From Treponema vincentii (GTDB lineage: Bacteria; Spirochaetota; Spirochaetia; Treponematales; Treponemataceae): a stretch of DNA of 64,000 nucleotides. Of the stretch, positions 18,748 to 28,054 are shown in pieces. The first letter of the stretch is position 1; the number at the start of each line of letters is the position of its first letter. The notes beneath the pieces are model-generated. The model saw nothing but the letters and a program-made list of their open reading frames with translations, ran no database searches and had not been told where the DNA came from. The translations under genes were made by a program, and so were the position numbers. Location: contig NZ_CP050497.1 in NCBI RefSeq assembly GCF_018336815.1, forward strand, positions 1,612,001 through 1,676,000, given 5' to 3'.

Positions 18748-20658
18748 ATGTCAGAACAAAAAAACACGCATACTGTTGGAAAGGAAAAAGTAAAATTTCC
18801 GATAGCGGTAAAATTGGTTATGATGATTTCCATTTTACTTATTATTGCACTTGGAACGATTACCCTATTGGTAACATGGTTCGGGAGCGAAGATGTCCAA
18901 ATCACTGCCGAAGAAAACAATCGGACGGTCAATGCGCAGGCGGCAAGTTCCGTCGAAAACGAACTTGCGTCTATTAGAGCAAATGCTTTTTTGCTTTTAG
19001 ATTTAATCAATACGGCCGAAAGCTCGAGCAGTTTTGCAAAGCAAGCTGCCGCGTTTTATTTTGAACGCAACCCTTCGGTTGCGGCTGTTCTGGTTACCGA
19101 TTCACGACGTCCCGACGGTATCGACCGTACGCTGCTGAATACGATGTTTTTTTTATCCCATGAGCTGGAGCCTTCACTCGTAGAAACGTTTTTAAAGCAG
19201 GAACGAGAAGCTGCTGCTCAAGTAGAGCAGGGGATTATGAAAATTCTCAACGCTGCTCCGCTTTTTAATCAGCCGATGTTGGTCTTATTTTATCCCTATA
19301 GAGAAAAAGGCCTTGCACAGGGACTTGCGGTATTCTTTTCTGTGGAAAAACTTTCCGATGGGTTTGGGCAGGGAACGTTGCAAACAACGTACCTCGTAAA
19401 CGATACGGGCGATGTGCTTATTCATCCCGATTTTGATCTTATCCGCCGCGGTGCAAATGTAGCCTCTTTTCCGCTTTTTACTCAGATGCGCGAAAACGGC
19501 GATACCAACCGGCAGATGCTGTTTCGGGATGATACCGGCAAAAAATACTTCGGTTCATATACACGGCTTTCGCTTGGAGATGCGGCGGTTCTTACCACTG
19601 CAGAAGCTGCCCAAGTGCTTGAGCCTGTCAATGATACGGCGAAACGAAACCTCTATTTAAGCATCGCCGTACTCGCGCTTTCGGCAATGTTCGTGTGGTT
19701 CCTATCAAAATCCATTAGCACACCGATTAAACTTTTAACCGCTGCCGCTCATCAGATTGAAGCGGGTGAATATGAGCTCGATTTAAAACCGAAGACACAA
19801 GACGAAATTGGGCTTTTAACTTCAAGTTTTGTGCAGATGGGGAAGGGGCTTGCAGAACGGGAGCGCTTAAAGGATTCGTTTGGTAGATTTATCAATAAAG
19901 AGATCGCAGAGCTTGCAGCGCAGGGGCGGTTAGCGCTCGGTGGCGAAACGAAAGAGACGACGATTTTCTTTTCCGATATTCGTTCGTTTACTGCGATTTC
20001 CGAAAAACTCGAACCGTTTGAGGTTGTCGGTTTCTTAAATGAATATATGACGCAGATGGTTGAATGTGTCACCAATACTCACGGCGTCGTTGATAAGTTT
20101 ATCGGCGATGCGATTATGGCTGTTTGGGGTGCGCCGACAAGTTCCGGCTCTCCACGTGAAGATGCGTTGAACTGTATCCGTGCGGCGCTCCGTATGCGAG
20201 CGGCGCTTATGCAGTTTAACCGCGGACGGGGAGGGGATAAAAAACCGATTATCCGCATCGGATGCGGTATTAATTCAGGACCCGTTGTTGCAGGACAAAT
20301 CGGTTCTCAGAAGCGTATGGAATATACGGTTATCGGTGATGCGGTAAACCTTGCATCACGAACGGAAGCTTTGAATAAGCCGATGGGAACCGATATTCTT
20401 ATCACTGAATACACTTACAAGCTGGTACATGATCAGGTTCTGGTAGAAGAGATGCCGTCGGTTACCGTAAAAGGAAAAGAGAAGCCGCTCCGTATGTTTG
20501 CGGTCATCAATATGCCCAACGAAAAAGGTATCCCGGGTGCAGGTGAAAAAGGCCCGACGAGTCTTAATCAGATTAGAAACGTATTGGGAATTCCTATTCC
20601 CGATTTTGCAAAGGTAAATCTTAATGAAGACGAGAAAAAATACAAAATCCAATCCTAA
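18748..20658 (+). CDS. Membrane adenylate/guanylate cyclase with extracytoplasmic sensor and HAMP
   Basis: Two membrane helices (about 28-50 and 295-315) flank a periplasmic sensor of ~240 residues. A HAMP linker follows (SKSISTPIKLLTAAAHQIEAG), then the class III catalytic domain. The active site is complete: Asp410 (FFSDIRSFT), Asp454 (KFIGDAIMAVWG), Thr seven before Asn534 and Arg538 (VIGDAVNLASR). It should therefore work as a homodimer, unlike the pair at 6.8-10.8 kb. The Thr at the base-selecting position is common in bacterial adenylate cyclases. It is the first gene of a three-gene unit with the FecR and outer-membrane genes. This order resembles what I recall of the T. pallidum Tp0485-Tp0483 region. 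Confidence 0.92.
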   Translation: MSEQKNTHTVGKEKVKFPIAVKLVMMISILLIIALGTITLLVTWFGSEDVQITAEENNRTVNAQAASSVENELASIRANAFLLLDLINTAESSSSFAKQAAAFYFERNPSVAAVLVTDSRRPDGIDRTLLNTMFFLSHELEPSLVETFLKQEREAAAQVEQGIMKILNAAPLFNQPMLVLFYPYREKGLAQGLAVFFSVEKLSDGFGQGTLQTTYLVNDTGDVLIHPDFDLIRRGANVASFPLFTQMRENGDTNRQMLFRDDTGKKYFGSYTRLSLGDAAVLTTAEAAQVLEPVNDTAKRNLYLSIAVLALSAMFVWFLSKSISTPIKLLTAAAHQIEAGEYELDLKPKTQDEIGLLTSSFVQMGKGLAERERLKDSFGRFINKEIAELAAQGRLALGGETKETTIFFSDIRSFTAISEKLEPFEVVGFLNEYMTQMVECVTNTHGVVDKFIGDAIMAVWGAPTSSGSPREDALNCIRAALRMRAALMQFNRGRGGDKKPIIRIGCGINSGPVVAGQIGSQKRMEYTVIGDAVNLASRTEALNKPMGTDILITEYTYKLVHDQVLVEEMPSVTVKGKEKPLRMFAVINMPNEKGIPGAGEKGPTSLNQIRNVLGIPIPDFAKVNLNEDEKKYKIQS

Positions 20659-23395
20659 TTTTAAAAATACGGGTGCGGATATTTCCGTTGTAGCCCTTTG
20701 TCTATTGATAATTTTTATTTGCTCATTTTTATTTGTGAGGAATTTAAATAGAACGTTTTCACGTAACGATAAGACACCGGTTGCAACGGTTACGTTTAAA
20801 TATAAGTCGGTTCAGCGCAAGTTCCTTGACCGCGCCGTTTGGGATCGCCCGCAGCAGAATTCTCCCGTATATAACGGTGATACCATACGTACGTCCCCTG
20901 AAGCGGAAGCAACCTTGTATTTTGTTGATCGTAACGTTGTCGAGCTCGGTTCGAGTACGATGATTCAGGTATTTGTCAACAACGAAGAATCCCGTATTGA
21001 TCTGACGAATGGGCTCGTATCGGTTGAAACTTCGGATTCTTCTAACATGTTGGTTAGTTCTGAAAACACGACTGCAAAGATTTCAAAAGGTTCTTCGTTC
21101 CGTGCGGATAAAAGCGGCGAGGGAAATCTGCAGCTCGTTGTAGAAAAAGGTGAAGCCGCCGTTACCGGACAGGAGGAAGGAGCACAATCGGAGCTGCTGA
21201 CACAAGGTTCGGTTATACAGACGGGAATACAAGCGCCTCTGGTAGTAGTCAGTCCCGGTAAAAATGTAAGATTACTCAATCAAAGCGGAAACGGCGTTGA
21301 TGTACCCTTCCAATGGCAAAGCTCTTTGCCTGCCGGTGAAGAATTAATACTTGAAACTTCTCCACTCAGTAATTTTTCCGATGAAGTTCAAAAATATACG
21401 GTTACCGGTCTGACGGAATATACGCTTACGCAACAGAGTATATCTTTCTATTGGCGGCTCTATTCTGCTACAACCGGATCGTCTGATGCGAATGTGCAAT
21501 CCGGTAAGGTGAATATCATCGCTGCCCCTGCTCCGGTATTATTGGAACCCGCTCTCGAAGCAGAGTATAGCTATACTGCGGCGCCCCCTGCTATCCGTTT
21601 CTTATGGGAGGGCAATTCTCTTGTCGCTTCTTATCTATTGGAAGTTGCCGACAATCCTGACCTGAAAAATCCCCAATTAAGTCGGTTTGTCAATACGCAG
21701 TCACTTACATTGTCTGACTTTGCTGAAGGTACATGGTACTGGCGTGTTACCCCTCGATATCTTATCGGTGTCGAAAATGCACCTGAGCCATCGAAAACAG
21801 CGTTCTTTCATATAGAAAAACAAGCCGCTATAGCTGAAATCCCGCAGGTGCTTTTCCCTCAAGCAACAGCAGAGACCTCGCGCGGAAAAGAGATGTCTTT
21901 TGCATGGAAAAATATCTCCGAAACGAAATCTTATCGGCTTAAAGTTGCAAAAGACGCTGAAATGAAGACTATTGTTGTCGATAGGGTGGTTGAATCAAAC
22001 TCTTTTAAACTTGACGATGCTGCAGCGCTTCTGCCGAACGGTGATTATTATTGGACGGTATCAGGGATCGATTCAAAGGGAGCCGAGATGGCTGCCTCAG
22101 CGCCCGTTAAATTTCAAACCGTTAATACCGATTATTCATTGCGCGGTATTTTCCCGCCGAATGGATATGTGCTTGCGGATACCTTGTGTCCCGATACCCG
22201 TTTTACGTGGAAAACAAATGTCGAAACTGAAAAGCATTTTCAAGTTTCTGCCTCAAAAGATTTCTCGAAGCTTGTTGCCGACGTTAAAACATCCGGTAAC
22301 GGCATTGAAGGTATCTCTTTACCGCAAGGTCAGTGGTATTGGCGAGTTGTCGCCGATAGTGAGGCCGGCTTTTTAAAAGCTGAAACAAAGCATTTTACCG
22401 TTGCTTCTCCATTGGCAAAGCCGACCTTGTTCGATGTCGGCAATATGCTCGTTGTATTCCCCGAAGGTAAAACAAAATTCGAGTGGTCGTCTGTTAAGGA
22501 GGCTGATTATTATCAAGTACGTATTATAAAAATCGGTAATGAAGATTCGCCGGTATACGAGAATTTATTTATTACGGGTACGAAAGTTGAAATAGCTTTA
22601 CAGAATGTTAAAGATGGAAATTATCGTATTAGTATTCAGGGGTTTGCCGCTGCATCCGTAACTTCTACGCGACGGTACGGGCTTGCAGTTGACCATGATT
22701 TTGTTCTTAAGCATTTAAGACCCGTTGAACTTGTCTATCCTGCCAACGGCGCAAAAATCGGCGGACTTGAAGCGGCCTTGAATCCTTTCAGCTTTGAATG
22801 GGAATCAGTTATTCCGCCCTCTTCATCAACGCTTATATTAAGAAAATCCGGTGTCGCAAAACCGGTGTTTGAAGCATCCAACCCTGCATTAAAGGTGCAA
22901 GCACCTCCGCTTGAGTCGGGAAAATATACATGGGAAATAAAAGCTGTTGTACCGGAAGGTTTTGACATTTCATCGCGTAAGCGATTCGCGTTTACCGTTC
23001 TACCGATACCGCCGCTTCCGCCTGCTGCATTCAGTTTCCCAAAAGCAGATACCGTATTGGATGCTGCTTTCTTTAAGTCAAACCGAACTATCGAGTTTAG
23101 ATGGCGTTCAGTGGATGATGCCACCCATTATCGTTTTAAACTTTTGGATTCTTCAGGACGCTCAATATTTACGGCCGATATCCGTGCAGATGAGGCAAAA
23201 GATCCGGCAGTCAACTTTAAAGACATTGCGCGTTTATCCCGTGGTACTTTTTCTGCAGAAGTAAGAGCTCAGCGGCGGTTAAGTAATGGAAAAGTATTCC
23301 AAGACGGGACTGTTTCACGTGTACGTTTCCAAATAGATATACCTAAGGCAAGAGCGGTATCGACGGACGAGACGGGAGTTTTGTATGGAAAATAA
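20624..23395 (+). CDS. FecR-domain protein with fibronectin-like repeats
   Basis: A 923-residue protein with one N-terminal membrane helix (VVALCLLIIFICSFLFV), then a FecR domain (about 70-200: DTIRTSPEAEATLYFVDRN and KGSSFRADKSGEGNLQLVVEKGEAAV). Several Ig/fibronectin-type beta repeats follow, each with a Trp-Tyr-Trp core such as GTWYWRVTP and GQWYWRVVAD. It is probably anchored in the inner membrane and faces the periplasm. FecR domains usually sense or relay an envelope signal, but no sigma factor gene is adjacent. It overlaps the cyclase gene by 35 bases and the next gene by 11, implying coupled translation. Confidence 0.85.
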   Translation: MKTRKNTKSNPNFKNTGADISVVALCLLIIFICSFLFVRNLNRTFSRNDKTPVATVTFKYKSVQRKFLDRAVWDRPQQNSPVYNGDTIRTSPEAEATLYFVDRNVVELGSSTMIQVFVNNEESRIDLTNGLVSVETSDSSNMLVSSENTTAKISKGSSFRADKSGEGNLQLVVEKGEAAVTGQEEGAQSELLTQGSVIQTGIQAPLVVVSPGKNVRLLNQSGNGVDVPFQWQSSLPAGEELILETSPLSNFSDEVQKYTVTGLTEYTLTQQSISFYWRLYSATTGSSDANVQSGKVNIIAAPAPVLLEPALEAEYSYTAAPPAIRFLWEGNSLVASYLLEVADNPDLKNPQLSRFVNTQSLTLSDFAEGTWYWRVTPRYLIGVENAPEPSKTAFFHIEKQAAIAEIPQVLFPQATAETSRGKEMSFAWKNISETKSYRLKVAKDAEMKTIVVDRVVESNSFKLDDAAALLPNGDYYWTVSGIDSKGAEMAASAPVKFQTVNTDYSLRGIFPPNGYVLADTLCPDTRFTWKTNVETEKHFQVSASKDFSKLVADVKTSGNGIEGISLPQGQWYWRVVADSEAGFLKAETKHFTVASPLAKPTLFDVGNMLVVFPEGKTKFEWSSVKEADYYQVRIIKIGNEDSPVYENLFITGTKVEIALQNVKDGNYRISIQGFAAASVTSTRRYGLAVDHDFVLKHLRPVELVYPANGAKIGGLEAALNPFSFEWESVIPPSSSTLILRKSGVAKPVFEASNPALKVQAPPLESGKYTWEIKAVVPEGFDISSRKRFAFTVLPIPPLPPAAFSFPKADTVLDAAFFKSNRTIEFRWRSVDDATHYRFKLLDSSGRSIFTADIRADEAKDPAVNFKDIARLSRGTFSAEVRAQRRLSNGKVFQDGTVSRVRFQIDIPKARAVSTDETGVLYGK

Positions 23396-24641
23396 GTACG
23401 GTTTGCTACTCGCCGGTATTTTCTTTTTTTGTTTTATCTCATTATCGGCGCAAGAGCTTTCTTCCCCTGTAGAGGAATCAAAAAAAGGAGAGAATGAAAA
23501 GAAAAATTATTTTCTTAAAGAAACCGATAAAGGTGTCGAGCTTGTGCAGCGGCTTTCTTGGGAAGCGTTGGATGATATTTTCGGTTTTGAATTTGAGCTG
23601 GAACAGCGGGATAAAAAAACAAAGGTCTGGCGTGCAATAGATAAACGTACCGTAAAAACGAATTATGCGGACGTTTCTTTGCCTCCGGGGGATTATCGTT
23701 TTCGCGTGCGGGTTATCAATCTTTTAGGGCAAAAAGAAGAGGCGAGTGAATACCGTAATTTTGCTATTCGAATCGCTTATCAGCCGGAAGTTACTTCGGT
23801 TTCTCCGCAAGTTATCAACTTCGATGAGCTGGAAGAACAAACACTCACCATAACCGGTAAAAATTTCCATGAAGAAACGGACTTTATTCTTACAAATAAT
23901 TTTAGCGGATCGGTTTTACACGGAACTATTGTTGAGATAAAAGACAACGGTACCCATGCAGTTGTCGCCTTTGATTTTATGAAGACCAATCCGGGTACCT
24001 ATACCTTTGCAGCAGTCGATCCGAGCGATCTTTTAGCGGAAAAAGATGATATCATATTTCGATTTCAAAAACCAATTGATATATTTATTTCCGGCAACTA
24101 TGTTTTTAATGGCTTTATCGGAAATCAAGTATTATCAAAAAAAGACTATTTCAATACGAATATTGCACCTTTGGCGGGTGGTATACGGCTAACTGTTGCT
24201 CCGATAAAGCGGTTTTACGGGAATTTCGGTTTTAATTTTACCGGTTCCGGAGCCTATTTAAGAAATAAGACCGACGGGTATACGTTGAGTGGGGGATTGC
24301 TATTTGCAAGTTTAAACGCCGCATATTTTGTACCGATTATTAAACATCGATTGGTGTTCGATGCACATGCCGGATTTGGTACGATGTTTCTCGTAAATAC
24401 GCAGTTTACCTATAATACTGCTAATACAACGGAAAAACTGACAAGCCCAAAGGGATGGTCTGCGGAATTGACGTTCAACGCCGGTACGGCTTTATATGTG
24501 TACGTATACAAAAAACTATATGTTGAATTCAATATCGATCATGTTATTCCAATTCCAATCAATATAGGAAAAATTAAACAAGGAAAAGGCTTCCCAGCAT
24601 ATATTATCCAACCTCAGTTAGGTATCGGATGGGAATTCTAA
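23385..24641 (+). CDS. Outer-membrane beta-barrel protein with TIG domain (fibronectin-binding-protein-like)
   Basis: A signal peptide (LLLAGIFFFCFISLSAQE) is followed by a fibronectin-like segment (LSWEALDDIFGFEFELEQ), then an IPT/TIG domain (PEVTSVSPQVINFDELEEQTLTITGKNF). The C-terminal ~190 residues have amphipathic beta strands that end in an aromatic residue (GIGWEF), as outer-membrane barrels do. Position after the cyclase and FecR genes matches my recollection of T. pallidum Tp0483, described as fibronectin-binding; homology was not checked. GGGAG six bases before ATG 23385. Last gene of the unit. Confidence 0.78.
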   Translation: MENKYGLLLAGIFFFCFISLSAQELSSPVEESKKGENEKKNYFLKETDKGVELVQRLSWEALDDIFGFEFELEQRDKKTKVWRAIDKRTVKTNYADVSLPPGDYRFRVRVINLLGQKEEASEYRNFAIRIAYQPEVTSVSPQVINFDELEEQTLTITGKNFHEETDFILTNNFSGSVLHGTIVEIKDNGTHAVVAFDFMKTNPGTYTFAAVDPSDLLAEKDDIIFRFQKPIDIFISGNYVFNGFIGNQVLSKKDYFNTNIAPLAGGIRLTVAPIKRFYGNFGFNFTGSGAYLRNKTDGYTLSGGLLFASLNAAYFVPIIKHRLVFDAHAGFGTMFLVNTQFTYNTANTTEKLTSPKGWSAELTFNAGTALYVYVYKKLYVEFNIDHVIPIPINIGKIKQGKGFPAYIIQPQLGIGWEF

Positions 24642-24648
24642 AAGCTCA

Positions 24649-24685
24649 GGTATCTCTAAGAACTCAATGAGCATTTAGAGACGCC
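24649..24685. repeat. TCTCTAA-family hairpin between convergent genes
   Basis: GGTATCTCTAA (24649-24659) pairs with TTAGAGACGCC (24675-24685), with two mismatches. It lies between the outer-membrane gene and rnz, which end towards each other, and could end transcription on both sides, although T runs are weak. Related copies are at 31211, 56162, 56259 and 59838. Confidence 0.55.
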
Positions 24686-24691
24686 CGGTGC

Positions 24692-25618
24692 TTAATCTTG
24701 ATATTCAATCGTTTCTACCATCCGATCTTTTGATAAGACCGTATTGGGGAATATTTCTTGTGCATCTTTTAAAAGCTGTTTTAAGTCATAATCCGTATAA
24801 CGTGGGCTGTAGTGAATAAGCGCCATTTTTTTTACTGCAGCATCTCGTGCGATGCGGGCAGCCTGCGTACAAGTCATGTGTTTTTTTTCGGCAGCATCTT
24901 GTTCCATACCTTTTGCAAACATGGATTCGCAGACTAAGAAGTCGGATCCTGCAACCTCCGGTGCAATAGTCGGTAGATATTTTGTATCGGTTACAAAGCT
25001 GAATTTTCTGCCGCTTCGAGGCGGGCCGAGCACTTGGCTGCTTTCTACGACAGTACCGTTTGCCGCTTCTACTGCTAATCCTGCCTGCAGCTTTGACCAG
25101 AGTGGGCCGCACGGAACATTAAGCCTACGTGCCGATTCGGGGTCGAAGGCTCCCGGACGGGGAAATTCCTCAAATACGTAGCCGAGACATGGCTTGGTAT
25201 GCTCGAGCCAAAACGCCCGCACTTGAAATTCATCGGTTTTATACACAATGCCGGGTTCGGTAACTTCTTGAATGATAATTTCGTAATTGATATACATATC
25301 GAGCACTTGTCGGCTTGTTTCAACATATTCTTTAATTTTCGGCGGACCGATAATGTAGAGCGGCTCATCGCGGTCAACCTGCGCCGATAGCATCAGAATT
25401 CCTGGTAATCCCGTTACATGATCCGCATGGGTATGACTGATAAAGATGGCATTGATTTTTTTCCATCGGAGATTTAGGCGGCGTAGGGAAACTTGCGTAC
25501 CTTCACCTGCATCAAAAAGGAATAAATCGCCCTCACGGCGAAGCAGCACCGAAGTAAGATGGCGGTACGGTAAAGGCATCATGCCTCCGCAACCCAAGAT
25601 AAACGCTTCAAGATTCAT
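24692..25618 (-). CDS. rnz: Ribonuclease Z
   Basis: tRNA 3'-end processing endonuclease of the metallo-beta-lactamase fold. The zinc motif FISHTHADHVTGLPGIL is at about residues 60-76. The N-terminus MNLEAFILGCGGMMPLPYRH and the C-terminal LIHYSPRYTDYDL are typical. The length of 308 residues is normal. A tRNA gene lies just upstream on the other strand. Confidence 0.94.
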   Translation of the reverse strand: MNLEAFILGCGGMMPLPYRHLTSVLLRREGDLFLFDAGEGTQVSLRRLNLRWKKINAIFISHTHADHVTGLPGILMLSAQVDRDEPLYIIGPPKIKEYVETSRQVLDMYINYEIIIQEVTEPGIVYKTDEFQVRAFWLEHTKPCLGYVFEEFPRPGAFDPESARRLNVPCGPLWSKLQAGLAVEAANGTVVESSQVLGPPRSGRKFSFVTDTKYLPTIAPEVAGSDFLVCESMFAKGMEQDAAEKKHMTCTQAARIARDAAVKKMALIHYSPRYTDYDLKQLLKDAQEIFPNTVLSKDRMVETIEYQD

Positions 25619-25648
25619 AGCTGGAAAACAGTATACCTTTTTTGGGGC

Positions 25649-25677
25649 TTGACGTAAATAGTAAAATAAGATAAACT
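25649..25677 (+). promoter_or_regulatory. Promoter of tRNA-Val
   Basis: TTGACG (25649-25654), a 17-base spacer, then TAAACT (25672-25677). The tRNA begins 23 bases further on. One of the best sigma-70-type matches in the window. Confidence 0.75.
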
Positions 25678-25700
25678 CTTTTTTGTTATTTATCGAATGC

Positions 25701-25774
25701 GGGCAATTAGCTCAGTTGGTTAGAGTACAAGCATGACACGCTTGGGGTCGCTGGTTCGATTCCAGCATTGCCCA
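25701..25774 (+). tRNA. tRNA-Val (GAC)
   Basis: Cloverleaf with acceptor stem GGGCAAT/ATTGCCC, a D arm with AGCTCAGTTGGTTAGAGT, anticodon stem CAAGC/GCTTG and loop ATGACAC (anticodon GAC), and a T arm GCTGG-TTCGATT-CCAGC. The discriminator base is A; CCA is not encoded. The 161 bp between it and ispH contain no feature I can name. Confidence 0.95.
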
Positions 25775-25935
25775 ATCCCGCCAGAATAAGCTGATGAATA
25801 GGATAGGTTTGCGGCTTTTAGTAAGTAAGCTTTGCTCACAGGTTTCTCTTAGATTTAATTTATTATTTATAATAGCAATCACTAGTAGACAGAACGCTCA
25901 TTATTGATAGATTTAATTAAATATTATACCATACT

Positions 25936-26844
25936 TCATAGTGGTTTGTCTAGTAGTCGTTCTTCGATTGCGTTAATACTGCTGTCGGGGGTTGAAGCGC
26001 CGGCAGCGAGGCCTATTGTACTATATCGGTAAACTTCCTGCGGAATATCATCGGCGGATTCGGCAAGCCAAGCCGGCTTACCGCTGTCGAGGGCGGTTTG
26101 CAACAGACGGCGCGTATTGGCGGAATTACCGCCGCCGATAACGAGGATTGCATCAACCTCTTTAATGAGCTCTAGGAGCGCCTCCTGCCGCTCGTCAGTT
26201 GCCGGACAGATAGTTTCCAAAACAGTAAGGTTAGAAATTGTGCTATTGAGGATTTCGGCGATTGCACGGTATTCTTTCCGCTTAATGGTAGTTTGGGCAA
26301 TAAGAACGGTAGGCGCTCCGTCATACGGTAGTTTTTCCGCTTCCGCCGCCGTCTGCACGGTAATACACTTACCATCCGGCACTGACAAGGCGTATCCTTT
26401 AATCCCGATCAATTCTCCGTGATTTTTATCTCCGGCAAGGATAACCGTATACCCTTTTTGGGAATACTGCGCAGCCCTCAGTTGACTTGCGATAACGCGG
26501 GGGCAGGTTGCATCGATAATAATTGCCCCGCAGTCTATTAGTTCTTGTCGTTTCTGCGGGGCAATGCCGTGTGCTCTGATAATAATTGGCGAGTCGGGTA
26601 TAATCTGCGATTTAAGCTCCTCGTCGGGGTTTACAATACACACACCCTTTGCTTCTAAAAGGCGCATCGTTACCGGATTGTGGATAAGCGGACCATAAGT
26701 ATAAACGGTTTTGTCAGGATACTTGGCAAGGGCGCGATATACCGCCTCTACCGCCCTTCGCACTCCCATACAGTAGCCGAGCACTTTTGCCCGCTTCACC
26801 TGCCGATGCTGTTCTTGCGGATACGGTCTATCGGATTGCATCAT
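25936..26844 (-). CDS. ispH: 4-hydroxy-3-methylbut-2-enyl diphosphate reductase
   Basis: Last enzyme of the non-mevalonate isoprenoid pathway, giving IPP and DMAPP; it holds a 4Fe-4S cluster. The three cluster Cys are in GYCMGVRRAVE, DATCPRV and ETICPATDERQ. The HNP motif (PLIHNPVTMRLLEAKGV) and GAST (AAGASTPDSSI) near the end are as expected. Length of 302 residues is normal. AGGG lies about twelve bases before ATG 26844. Confidence 0.95.
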   Translation of the reverse strand: MMQSDRPYPQEQHRQVKRAKVLGYCMGVRRAVEAVYRALAKYPDKTVYTYGPLIHNPVTMRLLEAKGVCIVNPDEELKSQIIPDSPIIIRAHGIAPQKRQELIDCGAIIIDATCPRVIASQLRAAQYSQKGYTVILAGDKNHGELIGIKGYALSVPDGKCITVQTAAEAEKLPYDGAPTVLIAQTTIKRKEYRAIAEILNSTISNLTVLETICPATDERQEALLELIKEVDAILVIGGGNSANTRRLLQTALDSGKPAWLAESADDIPQEVYRYSTIGLAAGASTPDSSINAIEERLLDKPL

Positions 26845-26868
26845 TTTATACTTTTTTCCCTTTGAGTC

Positions 26869-28054
26869 TTAATTAAAATCTTTGACGATTTCTTTCACAG
26901 CAGCAACAAACTGTTCCAGCTCGCCTCTTTCCGTGTTATGTCCGATGGAAATCCGTACGGCATTTTGCGCAATTTCGGGACTAACGGAAAGAGCAGCCAG
27001 TATCGGTCGAACTTTTTTTCTTTGAGGAACACGCTGAGCCGGCCGATATGAAGATTCCGCGATCGGAGAGACATCGCATCATAATCTCTGCCGGAATATT
27101 TTTAAAACTTACTTGTATGATCCACGGTGAAAATGTAGGGGCGCATTTAGTACTATTCGGTACTGTGTCATTCGATATTTCGACCGACGCTCTTGCAGCA
27201 GGGATAATCGAACATTCGGGGATTCGGCACAATGCTTCGATGAGAAATTGCGACAACTCCCCTGCCCGCTCAAATTTTTGCTGAAAATCCGTATATGTTG
27301 TTTCAAGACAGCGGGCAAGCGCACAGGCTCCGGCAAGATTTTCCGTTCCTGGCCGAATATTGCGCTCCTGTGAGCCGCCGCGGATTCCGGAATTTAAGGG
27401 CTGTTTTAAGTATAATAGTCCGATACCGCGCGGACCGCCGATCTTATGGGCGCTCATCGAAGCGGAATGCACATCGGCAAGACCAAGCTCCGCTACGGGC
27501 AATTTCCCGATCGATTGCACCATGTCAACATGGAAATGAACGGGTCTTTTTCCGGCTGTATGTGCTTTGAGAGCCTGTGCAATGTCGCGAACCGGCTGCA
27601 CAGAACCAATCTCGTTGTTAACGCCCATAATTGCAACCAGCATGGTATCTTCCCGCAGCGTATGGAGCACTGCATCGGGGGTAACGCAGCCGCTCTTATC
27701 GGAAGGTGCGGTTAAAACTGTCCAGCCGCAGTGCTCCAAGACAGCGGCTTGTTCCCGCACCGACGGGTGCTCGATAGTGCTGATAACAAGACTACCGGTT
27801 GCCGGACGGGTTAATAATGAAAGGAGTACGAGGCTGTTTGATTCGGATGCGCCGGAGGTGAAATAGAGCGTTTCGGCAGGGACTCCGAGCACTGCGGCGC
27901 AGCGGCTGCGAGCTTTTTCCAGCATATCCCGTGCCTCTTTTCCGAAACGGTGTTGAGCCGAAGGATTTGCGAACACAGCCGTTGCTTCACGGTAAGCGGC
28001 TTCGATCTCGTCGGTGTACGGCATTGCCGATGCTGCCCAATCCAGATAAATCAT
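26869..28054 (-). CDS. Cysteine desulfurase (NifS/IscS family), frame interrupted
   Basis: PLP enzyme that takes sulfur from cysteine for Fe-S clusters or tRNA thiolation. The N-terminus MIYLDWAASAMP, the TSGASESNS motif, the PLP Lys in SMSAHKIGGPRG and the active-site Cys in ISAGSACSSKK are all present. The frame goes off after SSKKK in the 7-base T run at 27013-27019. Removing one base continues as VRPILAALSVSPEIAQNAVRIS to a stop at 26869, a normal C-terminus (RISIGHNTERGE). The start overlaps the aroB stop by ATGA. Likely a sequencing error, but not proven. Confidence 0.87.
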
